From assembly GCF_000332055.1 (NCBI RefSeq), contig NZ_ALVZ01000164.1, positions 1 through 34,363 on the forward strand: a DNA stretch of 34,363 nucleotides. Direction: 5' to 3'. Within the stretch, counting starts at the first letter, position 1. Each line of letters begins with the position of its first letter. The notes under the pieces are model-generated. The model had not been told where the DNA came from and ran no database searches. It worked only from the letters and a program-made list of their open reading frames with translations. The translations under genes were made by a program, and so were the position numbers. This stretch comes from Xenococcus sp. PCC 7305 (GTDB lineage Bacteria; Cyanobacteriota; Cyanobacteriia; Cyanobacteriales; Xenococcaceae). Shown here one piece after another: positions 23,911 through 33,201 of this stretch.

Positions 23911-26900
23911 CTAAATTTGAGTAGGAAATTTGATCATAAATTTGGTGCCATGACCTAATTCACTTTGGCATTCAATAGTACCTTGAAGTTTTTGAGTGAC
24001 TAGATTATAAACAAGATGTAACCCTAAACCGCTGCCACCTTGTCCTCGTTTGGTTGTAAAAAAAGGTTCAAAAATTTTACTTAAATCTTCCGAGTTGATA
24101 CCTTTGCCATCATCAGAATAGATAAGAAGTACTTGGTCTTCTTGTTCTTGAAAATCAATAATAATTGAACCAGTATCCTGGTCCGAATAGGCATGAATTA
24201 AGGAATTAAGAATTAGGTTGGTAATAATTTGGGATAATGCTCCTGGATAATTATAAAGAATTAGTTTTTCCTCCCCTCTTAACTCTATTTTATGTTTTTT
24301 TCTTTTAAGTTTTGGCGCTAGGGAAATCAGAATTTCTTTGATATAGTCTTTGAGCTGAAAAGATCTTTTGGATTCGCTAGATTGATCTACCGCAACTTTT
24401 TTAAAGCTTTGAATTAATTCGGCAGCGCGATCAAGATTGCTTAAAAGCATATTGCTACTACGCACAGCTAGATCGAGAAATTTTTCTAGTTGAGAACGCT
24501 TCATCTTGCCACTGTGATAAATATCGTTAAATTCTGCTGTTTTTTCCTCTAAAGTTGAAGCTGCGGTCACACCAATGCCGATGGGAGTATTTATTTCATG
24601 GGCAATTCCCGCAACCAACCCGCCTAACGAAGCCATCTTTTCCGATTCCACAAGTTGTTTTTGGGCAGTTTTGAGTTCTTCTAGAGCTAGAGATAGTTCT
24701 TCTGTTCTGATAGCGACTTGATTTTCCAAGGTTCGATTGTAGTTGGCTAGGAGTTGTTCTGTTTGTTTGCGATCGCTGATATCCTGGAAAGTGGCGATCG
24801 CATATTCAATGTTACCTGCTTTATTATAGATGGGAGTTGTAGAAGCTTCTAAAGGGACAATTTTTCCTGAGTGATGAATTGCAATATCATCTACTTGCAC
24901 AGTTTCCCCAGCCAAAGCCCTCACAACTGGTAATTTTGCTGTTGGGTACAAATCTTGAGTCCCATATTGATAGATATTATAGGCTTGAGCTAAATCTCCT
25001 GATTGAGCTTCAGGCAGGACATTCATGCCTAATAGCTTTTGGGCTTGAAGATTGGAATAACAGGCTTGGCCATTGGGTTCGTGAATCGTCACGCCAATGG
25101 GCATAGCATTGAAAAACTCCTTAAGTCGTCTTTGGCTTTCTTGCAATTCTTTGTATAGTTTGGCATTACTAATTGCGATCGCAGCTTGACCTGATAGAAG
25201 CTGTAAAATCTTTAATCTTTTGGGGGTAAAGGCCCTAGTAGTTAAATTATTTTCTAGATAAATAATGCCAGTTAATTGACCCTGATCGATCAGGGGAGTA
25301 CAAAGTACCGATTTAGTGCGATGAGATTTGATGTAAGGATCTTCAGTAAATTTACCTCGCTTAGAAATATTATGTTCGAGAATTGTTTCCTGAGTGCGTG
25401 CCACATAGTTAACAATCGAAGTGGGTAGGCGCTCTGCGATCGGAATCGACTGCATAACCTGAATATTGTCTTGGTCGACGGAGCCAATAGCTTCGATGCG
25501 TAATTGATCATCCGAGTTTAAAATAAGATATCCCCATTGCGCACCAGCATTTTCAATCAAAATTGTCATTAAATTAGCGAGTAATTTCTCCAGTAAGATT
25601 TCTCCCGAGATCGCTTGAGAAGCTTTCATTACCGTCGCTAAGTCTAGGGAATCTCCAGTTTCACTTTCCGTTGTCACATCAAAATTGAGTGTGATTTGCT
25701 CCGAAAGATAGGCAGTCGCAGTCGTTGGTGAGCCTCTAGAGATTAGCTGCCCATAGGTTTGGACTAAATTTTTTGCTTTGGCCTTGGCTCCCCAATGGAG
25801 GTAAAGATAATAAGCCTCATTAAGATAAGTCTGGGCAATTTTTCGTTTCCCCCAGGCCAAATAAAACTTGCCGGCTAATTCATTTGCTAGCGCTTCGTCA
25901 TTGAGGAATTGCTGCTCCTGAGCCATCTCGATCGCGCGATCGTAGGAATCCATAGCTAAGAGATAATCACCTTGAGCGCGATGCAGTTCAGCTTCAACTA
26001 AGTGAAATTTATGCAGATAATTCATCGGTGCATGTTCTGCCCAATGACCTAGTTTGCACTGGTTGGCCATAACCTGCTCAAGAATCCAGGGTTTTTGTAA
26101 ATCACCACTAATACCATAGATAGATAGCTGAGCTAGAGAATCATAAAAATGGAATAGGGGAATTAATAGAGTCGAAGTAGCCCCATCTAAATACTTAGAT
26201 GCTTGAATAGCATTGGCTACGGCGACAGAACCTTCGCCAAATAGCAAAGCTAGATATAACTTATTGACATATAAAGCGCAAAGTGCGTAACGATCATTGG
26301 CCTGAAGATGAAAAGGTATCATCATTTCCTCATCATAGGCTTCGCCAATTAGTTGACAGGGATTATCCTCTGCTCCTGCTAGGTTAAAAATTAGCTGAGC
26401 ATAAATTCGATTGTAGTTAAGAGTAATATCTTGTTTAAATTTGCGACAAGCATCATTGTAAACTTGGACTTCTAAAGCAAGATTCGCAAGTTCTTGACCA
26501 CTGTAAACGGCATGAAAAGCATAGAGATAAGAACTAGTTGTCCCGTGATACAAATCACCAGTTTCCAAGCCCCTTCGATAGGAAAACTTTAGGGCTTCTA
26601 GGGATTTATGTAATGGTTCTTTCCAATGCTTAATTGTGGCATATAAAACTGCAACTATATTGGCATACAATTCTTGAGTTTGAAAGCGTTCCAAAATTTC
26701 GAGAGATAATTGGCCAAAAGAGTAACCTTGCTCGATATCATCTGCCATGCTACATAAAATCAGACCGTAAAAAACATAAGCAACCGCCGAGAGAGATGTA
26801 TTCCCGTAGCTCAGAGACAAATTAATTTGCTTAAAAATAATTAGCGGCAATAAGGTCGGAGCAGCGATATAGGTACTAGGAACAATACTATTCATAATTG

Positions 26901-29664
26901 TCATCGCTGCCAAAATAGAGCGATCACTCATGATGGGCAAATCAATGATATTTTTAAGGTCATGAGCTTGGAGATTGTGCTGGGTTTGCTTAAATTCTGT
27001 TTGAATATCTGATTCCGTGGGTTTTGTCGGTAAAACAACACCTAGGAGTTCCAAAATTGGTAAGGCAGTTTGAATTGCTTCGAGGTTTTGATTTTGAGCG
27101 ATATAGGCTTCGATTTTGATTTCATAGACTCTGACTTTGTCCAACAGGGTTTGGGCTTGAGCCAGAACTAAGGTCACCATTTGTTCCATGGTCAGAAAAT
27201 CACCTCTGAGGTAGGATATCTCCACGGTTTCTGTATAAATAGTCAGGGTCAAATCATAATCTGTTTGCCAACTGTTGTTCGATAGTAGTCCATAGGCAAT
27301 CTTGAGATATTCCCGTGCTGCTTCATAGGCCGTAGCAGTTTTGGCCTTTTTTGCCGCAGTTAAATTTAGTTCGGCAAGGGAATTTATTTCTGAAGTTTCA
27401 GTAATTAAGTTAATTCCCCGATTAAGTTGTTCGACAATGGAAAATATTTGCTCAGAATGTTCCTCTTTGGCTTTTTCCTGAAGTAATAAACGACCAATTT
27501 TTAGGTGAATTGATTGTTTTTGGGATTCATCAACTAAAACATAGGCAGCCTGTTGAATGCGATCGTGTCCAAATTTATAATCTCGAATTAATAACTCTTC
27601 GTTTAATTCGGACAGGGCAATAATTAGTCCTAAATTGAGGGCAATTTTCAGATCAGCAAAAATTTCTCGGGCGGTTTGTCCACAAACTAGGGAGAGGGTA
27701 TGGAGGGAAAATTCTGAGCCAATTGAAGCTGCTATCACCAACAGATTTTGGGTTGATGGGGGTAATTTTTTGAGTTGCGCCAGAGTTAATTCCACGACAT
27801 TATCGGTAATATTCATCGCCTTGATTTGGGCAATATTCCATTGCCAGCCTCCTCGCTTCATTTCCTGGAGGTGCTTGGAAATTTGGGGAGCCTGAAAAAC
27901 TAAGAGATTTTCCCGATAAAGTGTTTTGAGGAATTCATTGACAAAGAAAGGATTGCCATGAGTTTTGCTAAATACTAATTCGGCTAAGGGTATTATCGAT
28001 TCGCACTCAGCAGAGCTGGCACTGTCGCGATCGCGATGTAAGGTATCTGCAATTAATTGAGTTACTGAATCCGGTTCTAACGGTTTTAAGTTAATGCGAT
28101 TGATCCTAACCTGGGCTTGCTGTAAATTTTCAATTATTCTCATCAAAGAATGAGTTTTCCCCACCTCATTATTGCGATAAGCTCCAATTAGCAGTAAATG
28201 TTGGGCATTTTGCTGACTTAGCATCAATTCTATGAACTTCAGGCTCGCAATATCTGCCCATTGGAGATCATCGAGAAAAATTACCAGAGGATGTTCCACC
28301 TCGCAAAATGCTGAGACAAAGCTCTGAAAAACTAAGTTGAAACGATTTTGAGCTTCTATTGATCCTAAAACCAATGTTTCAGGCTGTTGACCAATAATGA
28401 GCTCTAGCTCGGGAATGACATCGATCACAATCTGAGCGTTGATGCCCAAAAGATCTAATAATTTATGACGCCATTGTTCTAGTTTGGTTTTGCTTTCACT
28501 GAGTAATTGGTGAATTAGCTCACTAAAGGCGCTCACAATCGCAGAGTAGGGGATATTCTGCTGTAATTGATCAAATTTTCCCGAGATAAAGAAGCCTTGC
28601 TTTTCGGAGAGTGGTTTATAAATCTCTCGGACTAACGCCGTTTTTCCGACTCCAGAATAACCGTCAATTAAGACCAATTCACTATTTGATGAGGATTCTT
28701 CTGTTGTCCCACAGGATACTCTTGCAAAGGAAGCGAGTAAATCAGCGACTTCAGGATCTCTACCATATAGTTTCTGAGGGATTTTAAATTTATTAATAAT
28801 ATCTTGGGTTGCCAAAGGAAATTTTTGAATATTACCAGCAAAATTTAATTGTCTCAAGCATTCTTCGAGATCAGCTTTGATTCCGTAACTGCTTTGATAT
28901 CTTTCGTCCGCAGTTTTCGCGATTAATTTCATGATTATAGAAGAAAGTATCTGGGGAATCTTGGAGTCAATTTGATGAGGAGATAACGGCTGTTTTGCCA
29001 AATGACAGTGAATGAGCTCCAACGGATCTTGAGTGATAAAAGGTAATGTGCCTGTTAGTAGTTCGTAGAAAGTTACTCCCAAAGAATAAAAATCGGTGCG
29101 GTAGTCCAAACTACAATTCATTCTGCCTGTTTGCTCAGGAGAGATATAGGCTAAGGTTCCTTCAAGAGTATTAATATTTTTTAGGTTAGGATTTTCTTGG
29201 CTTAAAGCTGTGGCAATGCCAAAATCAATGATTTTTAATTCTCCTGTAGCAGGATTAAACAGGATATTGGAAGGATTGAGGTCTTTATGAATAATATTGC
29301 GATCATGAATATTCCCCAAGCTATTTACAATCAGCAAAGCAATATGCAGAAATTCTTCTAGAGCAAACTTTTTTTCTCCCAGCCATTTTTTTAACGAGCA
29401 GGCGCCAAAATCTTCGAGGATGATGATTGCGGTTCTCTGGTGAGTTTCAAGACTATAGGCTTTAATTATGCCTGTGGCCTCAAAAGAACTCAGAATTTCA
29501 AATTCCTGCTTATAGCGAGTTAACTTAGTTGAGTTTAAATAATTTTGTTTGAGTACCTTTAAAACAACAGCGCGATTGTCGCTTTCTCGAAGACCTCGAT
29601 AGACTTCTGAATTGGCACTTTCATAAATTAGATTAAGATTTTTATAGCCAATGAGAGCAAACAT
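23911..29664 (-). CDS. Ser/Thr kinase / ATPase / GAF / PAS / histidine kinase multidomain protein
   Basis: The protein has 1917 residues of the HstK-like trifunctional type known from cyanobacteria. Residues 1-270 are a Hanks-type kinase: Lys36 in VVLKVLK, Asp128 in HKDLNPSN, Asp147 in IDFGIA, and YISPEQTGRMN. About 295-560 is an AAA-type ATPase with Walker A GYSGVGKTA (Lys341) and Walker B VIFLDDLQWAD. About 640-1330 is a helical, TPR-like region. A GAF domain covers about 1350-1510 (LLEKLLANLMTILIENAGAQ; TGIIYLENNLTTRAFTP) and a PAS domain about 1515-1640. A coiled coil leads to HisKA (His1689 in GIAHEINTPIG). HATPase_c has the N box TNLILNSLIHA, G1 DDGKGI and G2 GSGLGLHLV. All catalytic motifs look intact. 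No membrane helix is seen. The start is ATG at 29664, with a repeat array upstream. Confidence 0.93.
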   Translation of the reverse strand: MFALIGYKNLNLIYESANSEVYRGLRESDNRAVVLKVLKQNYLNSTKLTRYKQEFEILSSFEATGIIKAYSLETHQRTAIIILEDFGACSLKKWLGEKKFALEEFLHIALLIVNSLGNIHDRNIIHKDLNPSNILFNPATGELKIIDFGIATALSQENPNLKNINTLEGTLAYISPEQTGRMNCSLDYRTDFYSLGVTFYELLTGTLPFITQDPLELIHCHLAKQPLSPHQIDSKIPQILSSIIMKLIAKTADERYQSSYGIKADLEECLRQLNFAGNIQKFPLATQDIINKFKIPQKLYGRDPEVADLLASFARVSCGTTEESSSNSELVLIDGYSGVGKTALVREIYKPLSEKQGFFISGKFDQLQQNIPYSAIVSAFSELIHQLLSESKTKLEQWRHKLLDLLGINAQIVIDVIPELELIIGQQPETLVLGSIEAQNRFNLVFQSFVSAFCEVEHPLVIFLDDLQWADIASLKFIELMLSQQNAQHLLLIGAYRNNEVGKTHSLMRIIENLQQAQVRINRINLKPLEPDSVTQLIADTLHRDRDSASSAECESIIPLAELVFSKTHGNPFFVNEFLKTLYRENLLVFQAPQISKHLQEMKRGGWQWNIAQIKAMNITDNVVELTLAQLKKLPPSTQNLLVIAASIGSEFSLHTLSLVCGQTAREIFADLKIALNLGLIIALSELNEELLIRDYKFGHDRIQQAAYVLVDESQKQSIHLKIGRLLLQEKAKEEHSEQIFSIVEQLNRGINLITETSEINSLAELNLTAAKKAKTATAYEAAREYLKIAYGLLSNNSWQTDYDLTLTIYTETVEISYLRGDFLTMEQMVTLVLAQAQTLLDKVRVYEIKIEAYIAQNQNLEAIQTALPILELLGVVLPTKPTESDIQTEFKQTQHNLQAHDLKNIIDLPIMSDRSILAAMTIMNSIVPSTYIAAPTLLPLIIFKQINLSLSYGNTSLSAVAYVFYGLILCSMADDIEQGYSFGQLSLEILERFQTQELYANIVAVLYATIKHWKEPLHKSLEALKFSYRRGLETGDLYHGTTSSYLYAFHAVYSGQELANLALEVQVYNDACRKFKQDITLNYNRIYAQLIFNLAGAEDNPCQLIGEAYDEEMMIPFHLQANDRYALCALYVNKLYLALLFGEGSVAVANAIQASKYLDGATSTLLIPLFHFYDSLAQLSIYGISGDLQKPWILEQVMANQCKLGHWAEHAPMNYLHKFHLVEAELHRAQGDYLLAMDSYDRAIEMAQEQQFLNDEALANELAGKFYLAWGKRKIAQTYLNEAYYLYLHWGAKAKAKNLVQTYGQLISRGSPTTATAYLSEQITLNFDVTTESETGDSLDLATVMKASQAISGEILLEKLLANLMTILIENAGAQWGYLILNSDDQLRIEAIGSVDQDNIQVMQSIPIAERLPTSIVNYVARTQETILEHNISKRGKFTEDPYIKSHRTKSVLCTPLIDQGQLTGIIYLENNLTTRAFTPKRLKILQLLSGQAAIAISNAKLYKELQESQRRLKEFFNAMPIGVTIHEPNGQACYSNLQAQKLLGMNVLPEAQSGDLAQAYNIYQYGTQDLYPTAKLPVVRALAGETVQVDDIAIHHSGKIVPLEASTTPIYNKAGNIEYAIATFQDISDRKQTEQLLANYNRTLENQVAIRTEELSLALEELKTAQKQLVESEKMASLGGLVAGIAHEINTPIGIGVTAASTLEEKTAEFNDIYHSGKMKRSQLEKFLDLAVRSSNMLLSNLDRAAELIQSFKKVAVDQSSESKRSFQLKDYIKEILISLAPKLKRKKHKIELRGEEKLILYNYPGALSQIITNLILNSLIHAYSDQDTGSIIIDFQEQEDQVLLIYSDDGKGINSEDLSKIFEPFFTTKRGQGGSGLGLHLVYNLVTQKLQGTIECQSELGHGTKFMIKFPTQI

Positions 29665-29686
29665 TTTTAAAGGATGAGGAATGGGT

Positions 29687-29721
29687 CATGAGGGATGAGG
29701 GATAAGGGATGAGGGATGAGG
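29687..29721. repeat. STRR array: GATGAGG-type units
   Basis: Five heptamers in register (CATGAGG, GATGAGG, GATAAGG, GATGAGG, GATGAGG) lie between the giant kinase start and the carotenoid oxygenase stop. A partial copy precedes them at 29672-29680. Confidence 0.9.
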
Positions 29722-29751
29722 AAAAGGAAAGAAATCACTTTTTCCTTTTCC
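29720..29751 (-). terminator. Hairpin downstream of the carotenoid oxygenase gene
   Basis: An 11-bp perfect stem, GGAAAAGGAAA (29720-29730) with TTTCCTTTTCC (29741-29751), has a 10-nt loop and starts 8 bases past the stop on the minus strand. On that strand the 3' arm is itself T-rich, which is terminator-like. A clean U-run after the stem is missing. Confidence 0.4.
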
Positions 29752-29758
29752 CTATTTC

Positions 29759-31798
29759 TTAAAAATGAGGGTAGATTTCTTGTTCAAAGAATTCCTTGAG
29801 TTTTGGTTTGTCTGCAACCAAGTCTTGATAATCTTCCTCTACAGAAATATTATATTTTGCCTGACGAGGCGCGACTTGAGATAGCCAAGCAGTATGTAAC
29901 GTAAAACCAAATGTGAGGTCGGGATGGGTTAATTTCCATTTTGCCCCTTCATGGAGTTTGTCCGCCTCAAAAATCCAGATTTGATGGGATTCAGTTGCTG
30001 ATTCTCCACAATGAACGGTACAAATAATATAACCATCAGTCGAACTGTTGCTATTTTCTCGGGGCATAAATTGGGGAGAGATCCCGATTACTCCAGGGGG
30101 AAATTCATAGGAATCTGCGATCGCCATAGACTTGGTTTCAATACGGAAGAGACTACTGGGCATTCCCGTTTTTCCTAAATCGATAACTTCATCTGGGTGC
30201 ACTAGGGGCTGATGGAAAGGTTGCTTACGGTTGAGGTTCTCGTAATAGTTATGAACAAACTCGGTCAAGAGATCTCCCCAGAGTCCTACAGAAGTCCAAT
30301 AAACATTGTCAATTGTGCTTGTCGGCATTGCCGGATTATCTGACGAAGGCAGGCGATCGCGATAGGCATAGAGCGTCACACCCCAAGTCAGACGACAGGA
30401 TTTGATATTAGGATCAAAAGCATCAGGGATTTTTTTCTGCTCAACTAGTTCCCCTGTTTTGCCATTAACTGTATAACGACCCAGGCGACTAACATCCATC
30501 ACACTAGGCAGCATACCGTGAAGATGAGAGTCTATATGACGGTCTTTCTCATAAACAGAATGATCATAATTGCGAATCCATTCTGATGCATACCAAGACG
30601 AAGCATGAACGGCATGAATAGTTACTTTATCCTGAGGATTGTCGTAATCTACTAGAAAATGAGTCAACTCAGGGGGTAATTTTGTTTGGGTGACTGTAAC
30701 CTCGACTTCAGCCTCATCCAAAGCCGGTCTTTGTCCTTGTTGCAAAGCTGCACGGGGTACAATATAAACATAAGTTTCGGGAGTTGGAGCTAGATTGGCT
30801 TTTTCTCGGATTTTTTCTGCTAGATTTTCTCTTTCTGGCAGAGGATTATTAATTGTCTGTTCTAATCCTGTGTTAAAAAAGGTATCGATAATAACGATAT
30901 AATCCTTGCTTAAACCAATCTGATGGACGCTCTGTTTAATTCTTACCGAAGAGCCATCAGACAAGACTAATTTCCATCGCTCTAATGGTTGCTCGCCATC
31001 CCAGCGAACTAAGTATAGAAAATCTTCCAACAATTCCTCTTTTCGATGCTCATGGGGAAAATGCTGATGTAATTTCTTCCAAAATTTATCTATTACAGAA
31101 ATATGAGGAAGATTCATGAAATTTTCGAGGGATCTTCCATAATTAATAGTGAACATTTCACCTTGACAAGCATCAAAAGCAGGATGAGCCGTACTAAGCA
31201 CTGCGGGAAAGGGAAACTTAACGTTCACTTCGCCTCGCCATTCTTTATTTGAACCCACTGGGGTTGCCAATTCTAAAGTTTCGGTGTCTATTTCGTATTG
31301 ACGACCGCCATCATAGGTGATTAATAAGCGTTCTTGATCATCGGGAGCAAATTTGACAGGCAGAAAAGCTACACTCAGAGGATTTCGGGAGCCCAGAGCA
31401 GAGGAAAAACGAAGCATGCCGTGATTATTAAATTGGTATTTGGCATATTTTTCATTCCCAGCACTGGCGATATCCGCATAATAGTCAGCTGTTTTAACAA
31501 TCCGAGTTTTGAGGGATACTTCCCCAGGTTGATTGAAGTCGAGACGGTAAACCATGCCATCACCGCACATGAATGAGTCTCCACTGGCATGGGGAAGACC
31601 GCCCGATTCTGCGGTTCCTACAGGAGCTACGACAAAAACATGGCCTTGTAGGTCTGTTGGGAGCTCCTGTGCTCCTGATTTTGTAATATCGAGTTTAATA
31701 TCTAGTTCATTTCGATTGGTTTGCAGTAAAGATTCTGGTGGTTTCGGACAATTGTTGAGACTGTTTAGATTATCAATATCTAGAGATTGGAGAGTCAT
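29759..31798 (-). CDS. Carotenoid oxygenase family protein, long form
   Basis: The protein has 679 residues. It has the seven-blade RPE65/carotenoid cleavage dioxygenase pattern with four candidate iron-binding histidines: His205 (STAHPAFD), His292 (QSVHQIGLSKDYIVIID), His395 or His398 (TIHAVHASS) and His635 (FTLHTAWLS). GDGMVYRLDF near the N-terminus is the family's first-blade motif. Typical cyanobacterial apocarotenoid or retinal-forming enzymes have about 480-500 residues, so this copy carries about 180 extra residues, mostly as insertions between blades. It has no signal peptide. The expected activity is oxidative cleavage of a carotenoid or stilbene-like double bond, but the substrate cannot be deduced. 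It is transcribed divergently from the AI-2E family gene. Confidence 0.88.
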   Translation of the reverse strand: MTLQSLDIDNLNSLNNCPKPPESLLQTNRNELDIKLDITKSGAQELPTDLQGHVFVVAPVGTAESGGLPHASGDSFMCGDGMVYRLDFNQPGEVSLKTRIVKTADYYADIASAGNEKYAKYQFNNHGMLRFSSALGSRNPLSVAFLPVKFAPDDQERLLITYDGGRQYEIDTETLELATPVGSNKEWRGEVNVKFPFPAVLSTAHPAFDACQGEMFTINYGRSLENFMNLPHISVIDKFWKKLHQHFPHEHRKEELLEDFLYLVRWDGEQPLERWKLVLSDGSSVRIKQSVHQIGLSKDYIVIIDTFFNTGLEQTINNPLPERENLAEKIREKANLAPTPETYVYIVPRAALQQGQRPALDEAEVEVTVTQTKLPPELTHFLVDYDNPQDKVTIHAVHASSWYASEWIRNYDHSVYEKDRHIDSHLHGMLPSVMDVSRLGRYTVNGKTGELVEQKKIPDAFDPNIKSCRLTWGVTLYAYRDRLPSSDNPAMPTSTIDNVYWTSVGLWGDLLTEFVHNYYENLNRKQPFHQPLVHPDEVIDLGKTGMPSSLFRIETKSMAIADSYEFPPGVIGISPQFMPRENSNSSTDGYIICTVHCGESATESHQIWIFEADKLHEGAKWKLTHPDLTFGFTLHTAWLSQVAPRQAKYNISVEEDYQDLVADKPKLKEFFEQEIYPHF

Positions 31799-31922
31799 AA
31801 TTTAATGTTTTTATAAATAAAATGTGTGTAATCATTAGCATTCCCTATCTTTAGACAAAAAAATATTGTTCCTAATTTTAGTCTTGATTTTCTTGGTGAT
31901 TATTTTGGTAAGTCAACGTTGC

Positions 31923-31957
31923 CATGGGGTGTTTTTCCCTTCTATCTTCACCCCATG
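31923..31957. repeat. 9-bp inverted repeat in a divergent promoter region
   Basis: CATGGGGTG at 31923-31931 is matched by CACCCCATG at 31949-31957, with a 17-nt T/C-rich spacer. It sits about midway in the 270-bp gap between two divergent genes. It could be an operator or an mRNA hairpin. Confidence 0.6.
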
Positions 31958-32068
31958 ATGATTTCTGTCTTGATGATAGAATACTCATTCTAGGGTTTCA
32001 GAACTGCTGATCCTTCTAATTTTCTTTTTCGGGCGAGTAGCGTCCTTCTGTGGCTGATAACTGAATAT

Positions 32069-33148
32069 ATGACTCAAAAACGTTTTACGGCTTCTCTCGG
32101 CAATTTTGTTATTGCGATCGCTCTCGGGTTATTACTAATTTTGTTATGGCAACTAAGAAGCTTGATTGTCGTCTTGATGATTGCAGTTGTGATTGCTGCT
32201 ACTCTCGCTCCCATCATTAGGGCGGCCCATAAACTGGGAATTCCCCGATGGCTATCAGTTTTACTGGTATATTTGGGCTTGATTGCCACTTTAACGGGAG
32301 TCGGTCTGATTATTGGCCCGACGGTGGTTGAGCAAATCCAGAGATTAATTCGTAAACTACCAACCTATCTCGAAACTGTGCGATCGCTGTTGGATGAAAT
32401 GGCTCTGCGAATCGCTATGGGAGAGCCAGAAAATGCTAGCTTTATCAGTCAATTTCTTGATATTCAAGGAGTCACGGGATGGGCAATTCGCTCTAGTCAG
32501 GAGTTGGCAATTCGGTCTTTTGATGTGACTAAAGGTTTTATTGGGGGAGTTCTTGGTTCGATTCTCGCATTGCTCCTTTCCGGCTATATGCTATCGGGCT
32601 CGGATAAATTACTACAAGATATTGTTAATCTGTTTCCCTATCCTTGGAACGAGAGATTATCAGCTCAAGTTAGACCCGTTAGTAAACGGATGGGTGGCTA
32701 TATTCAAGGGCGTATTTTAGTTTCTGCGATTTTGGCGATCGCAATTAGTATTGGCTTAAAATTTTTGGGCTTATCTGAATTAGCTTTGGGTCTGGGCGTA
32801 ATCGCTGGCTTTACCAATCTGATTCCTTTTTTTGGTCCAGTTTTGGGAGCAATCCCTGCTTTGATAGTTGCGATCGCTCAAGGTAGTTTGAGTTTTTTTG
32901 GTGTACTATTACTTTTTCTAATTATTCAAAATATCGAGACCTATCTTCTCGATCCTTTACTAGTTGGCAATTCAGTTAAAGTTCCCCCTTTATACCAATT
33001 GCTCGCTGTTTTGGGAGGAGCACAAGTCCTCGGAATCATTGGCGCTTTGATTGTTCCCCCTTGGGTCGCAGGGAGTTCGGTGTTACTCGAAAATCTTTAT
33101 ATAAAACCCAAATTATTGGCTGAAGGAAAAGTAGAAATTGATGACTAA
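32069..33148 (+). CDS. AI-2E (PerM/UPF0118) family permease
   Basis: The protein has 359 residues. Membrane helices sit at about 10-28, 31-50 and 60-85. A soluble region of about 90 residues follows, with EQIQRLIRKLPTYLETVRSL. Further helices contain KGFIGGVLGSILALLLSGY, MGGYIQGRILVSAILAIAI, VIAGFTNLIPFFGPVLGAIP and QNIETYLLDPLLVGNSVK. These last two are hallmark family segments. Members have been linked to autoinducer-2 export, Na/H antiport and other functions, so the name should not be read as a function. The start is ATG at 32069. It is divergent from the carotenoid oxygenase gene. Confidence 0.9.
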   Translation: MTQKRFTASLGNFVIAIALGLLLILLWQLRSLIVVLMIAVVIAATLAPIIRAAHKLGIPRWLSVLLVYLGLIATLTGVGLIIGPTVVEQIQRLIRKLPTYLETVRSLLDEMALRIAMGEPENASFISQFLDIQGVTGWAIRSSQELAIRSFDVTKGFIGGVLGSILALLLSGYMLSGSDKLLQDIVNLFPYPWNERLSAQVRPVSKRMGGYIQGRILVSAILAIAISIGLKFLGLSELALGLGVIAGFTNLIPFFGPVLGAIPALIVAIAQGSLSFFGVLLLFLIIQNIETYLLDPLLVGNSVKVPPLYQLLAVLGGAQVLGIIGALIVPPWVAGSSVLLENLYIKPKLLAEGKVEIDD

Positions 33149-33201
33149 TCAGCAAGTCATACTTTTTCATCTATGACAGAGGTAAACTCTTGCCTGTTGA
33201 T

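Noticed and set aside
24879-27895. Several 60-90 codon plus-strand frames inside the giant kinase gene
   Set aside because: They are out-of-frame shadows of a long gene with continuous recognisable domains.
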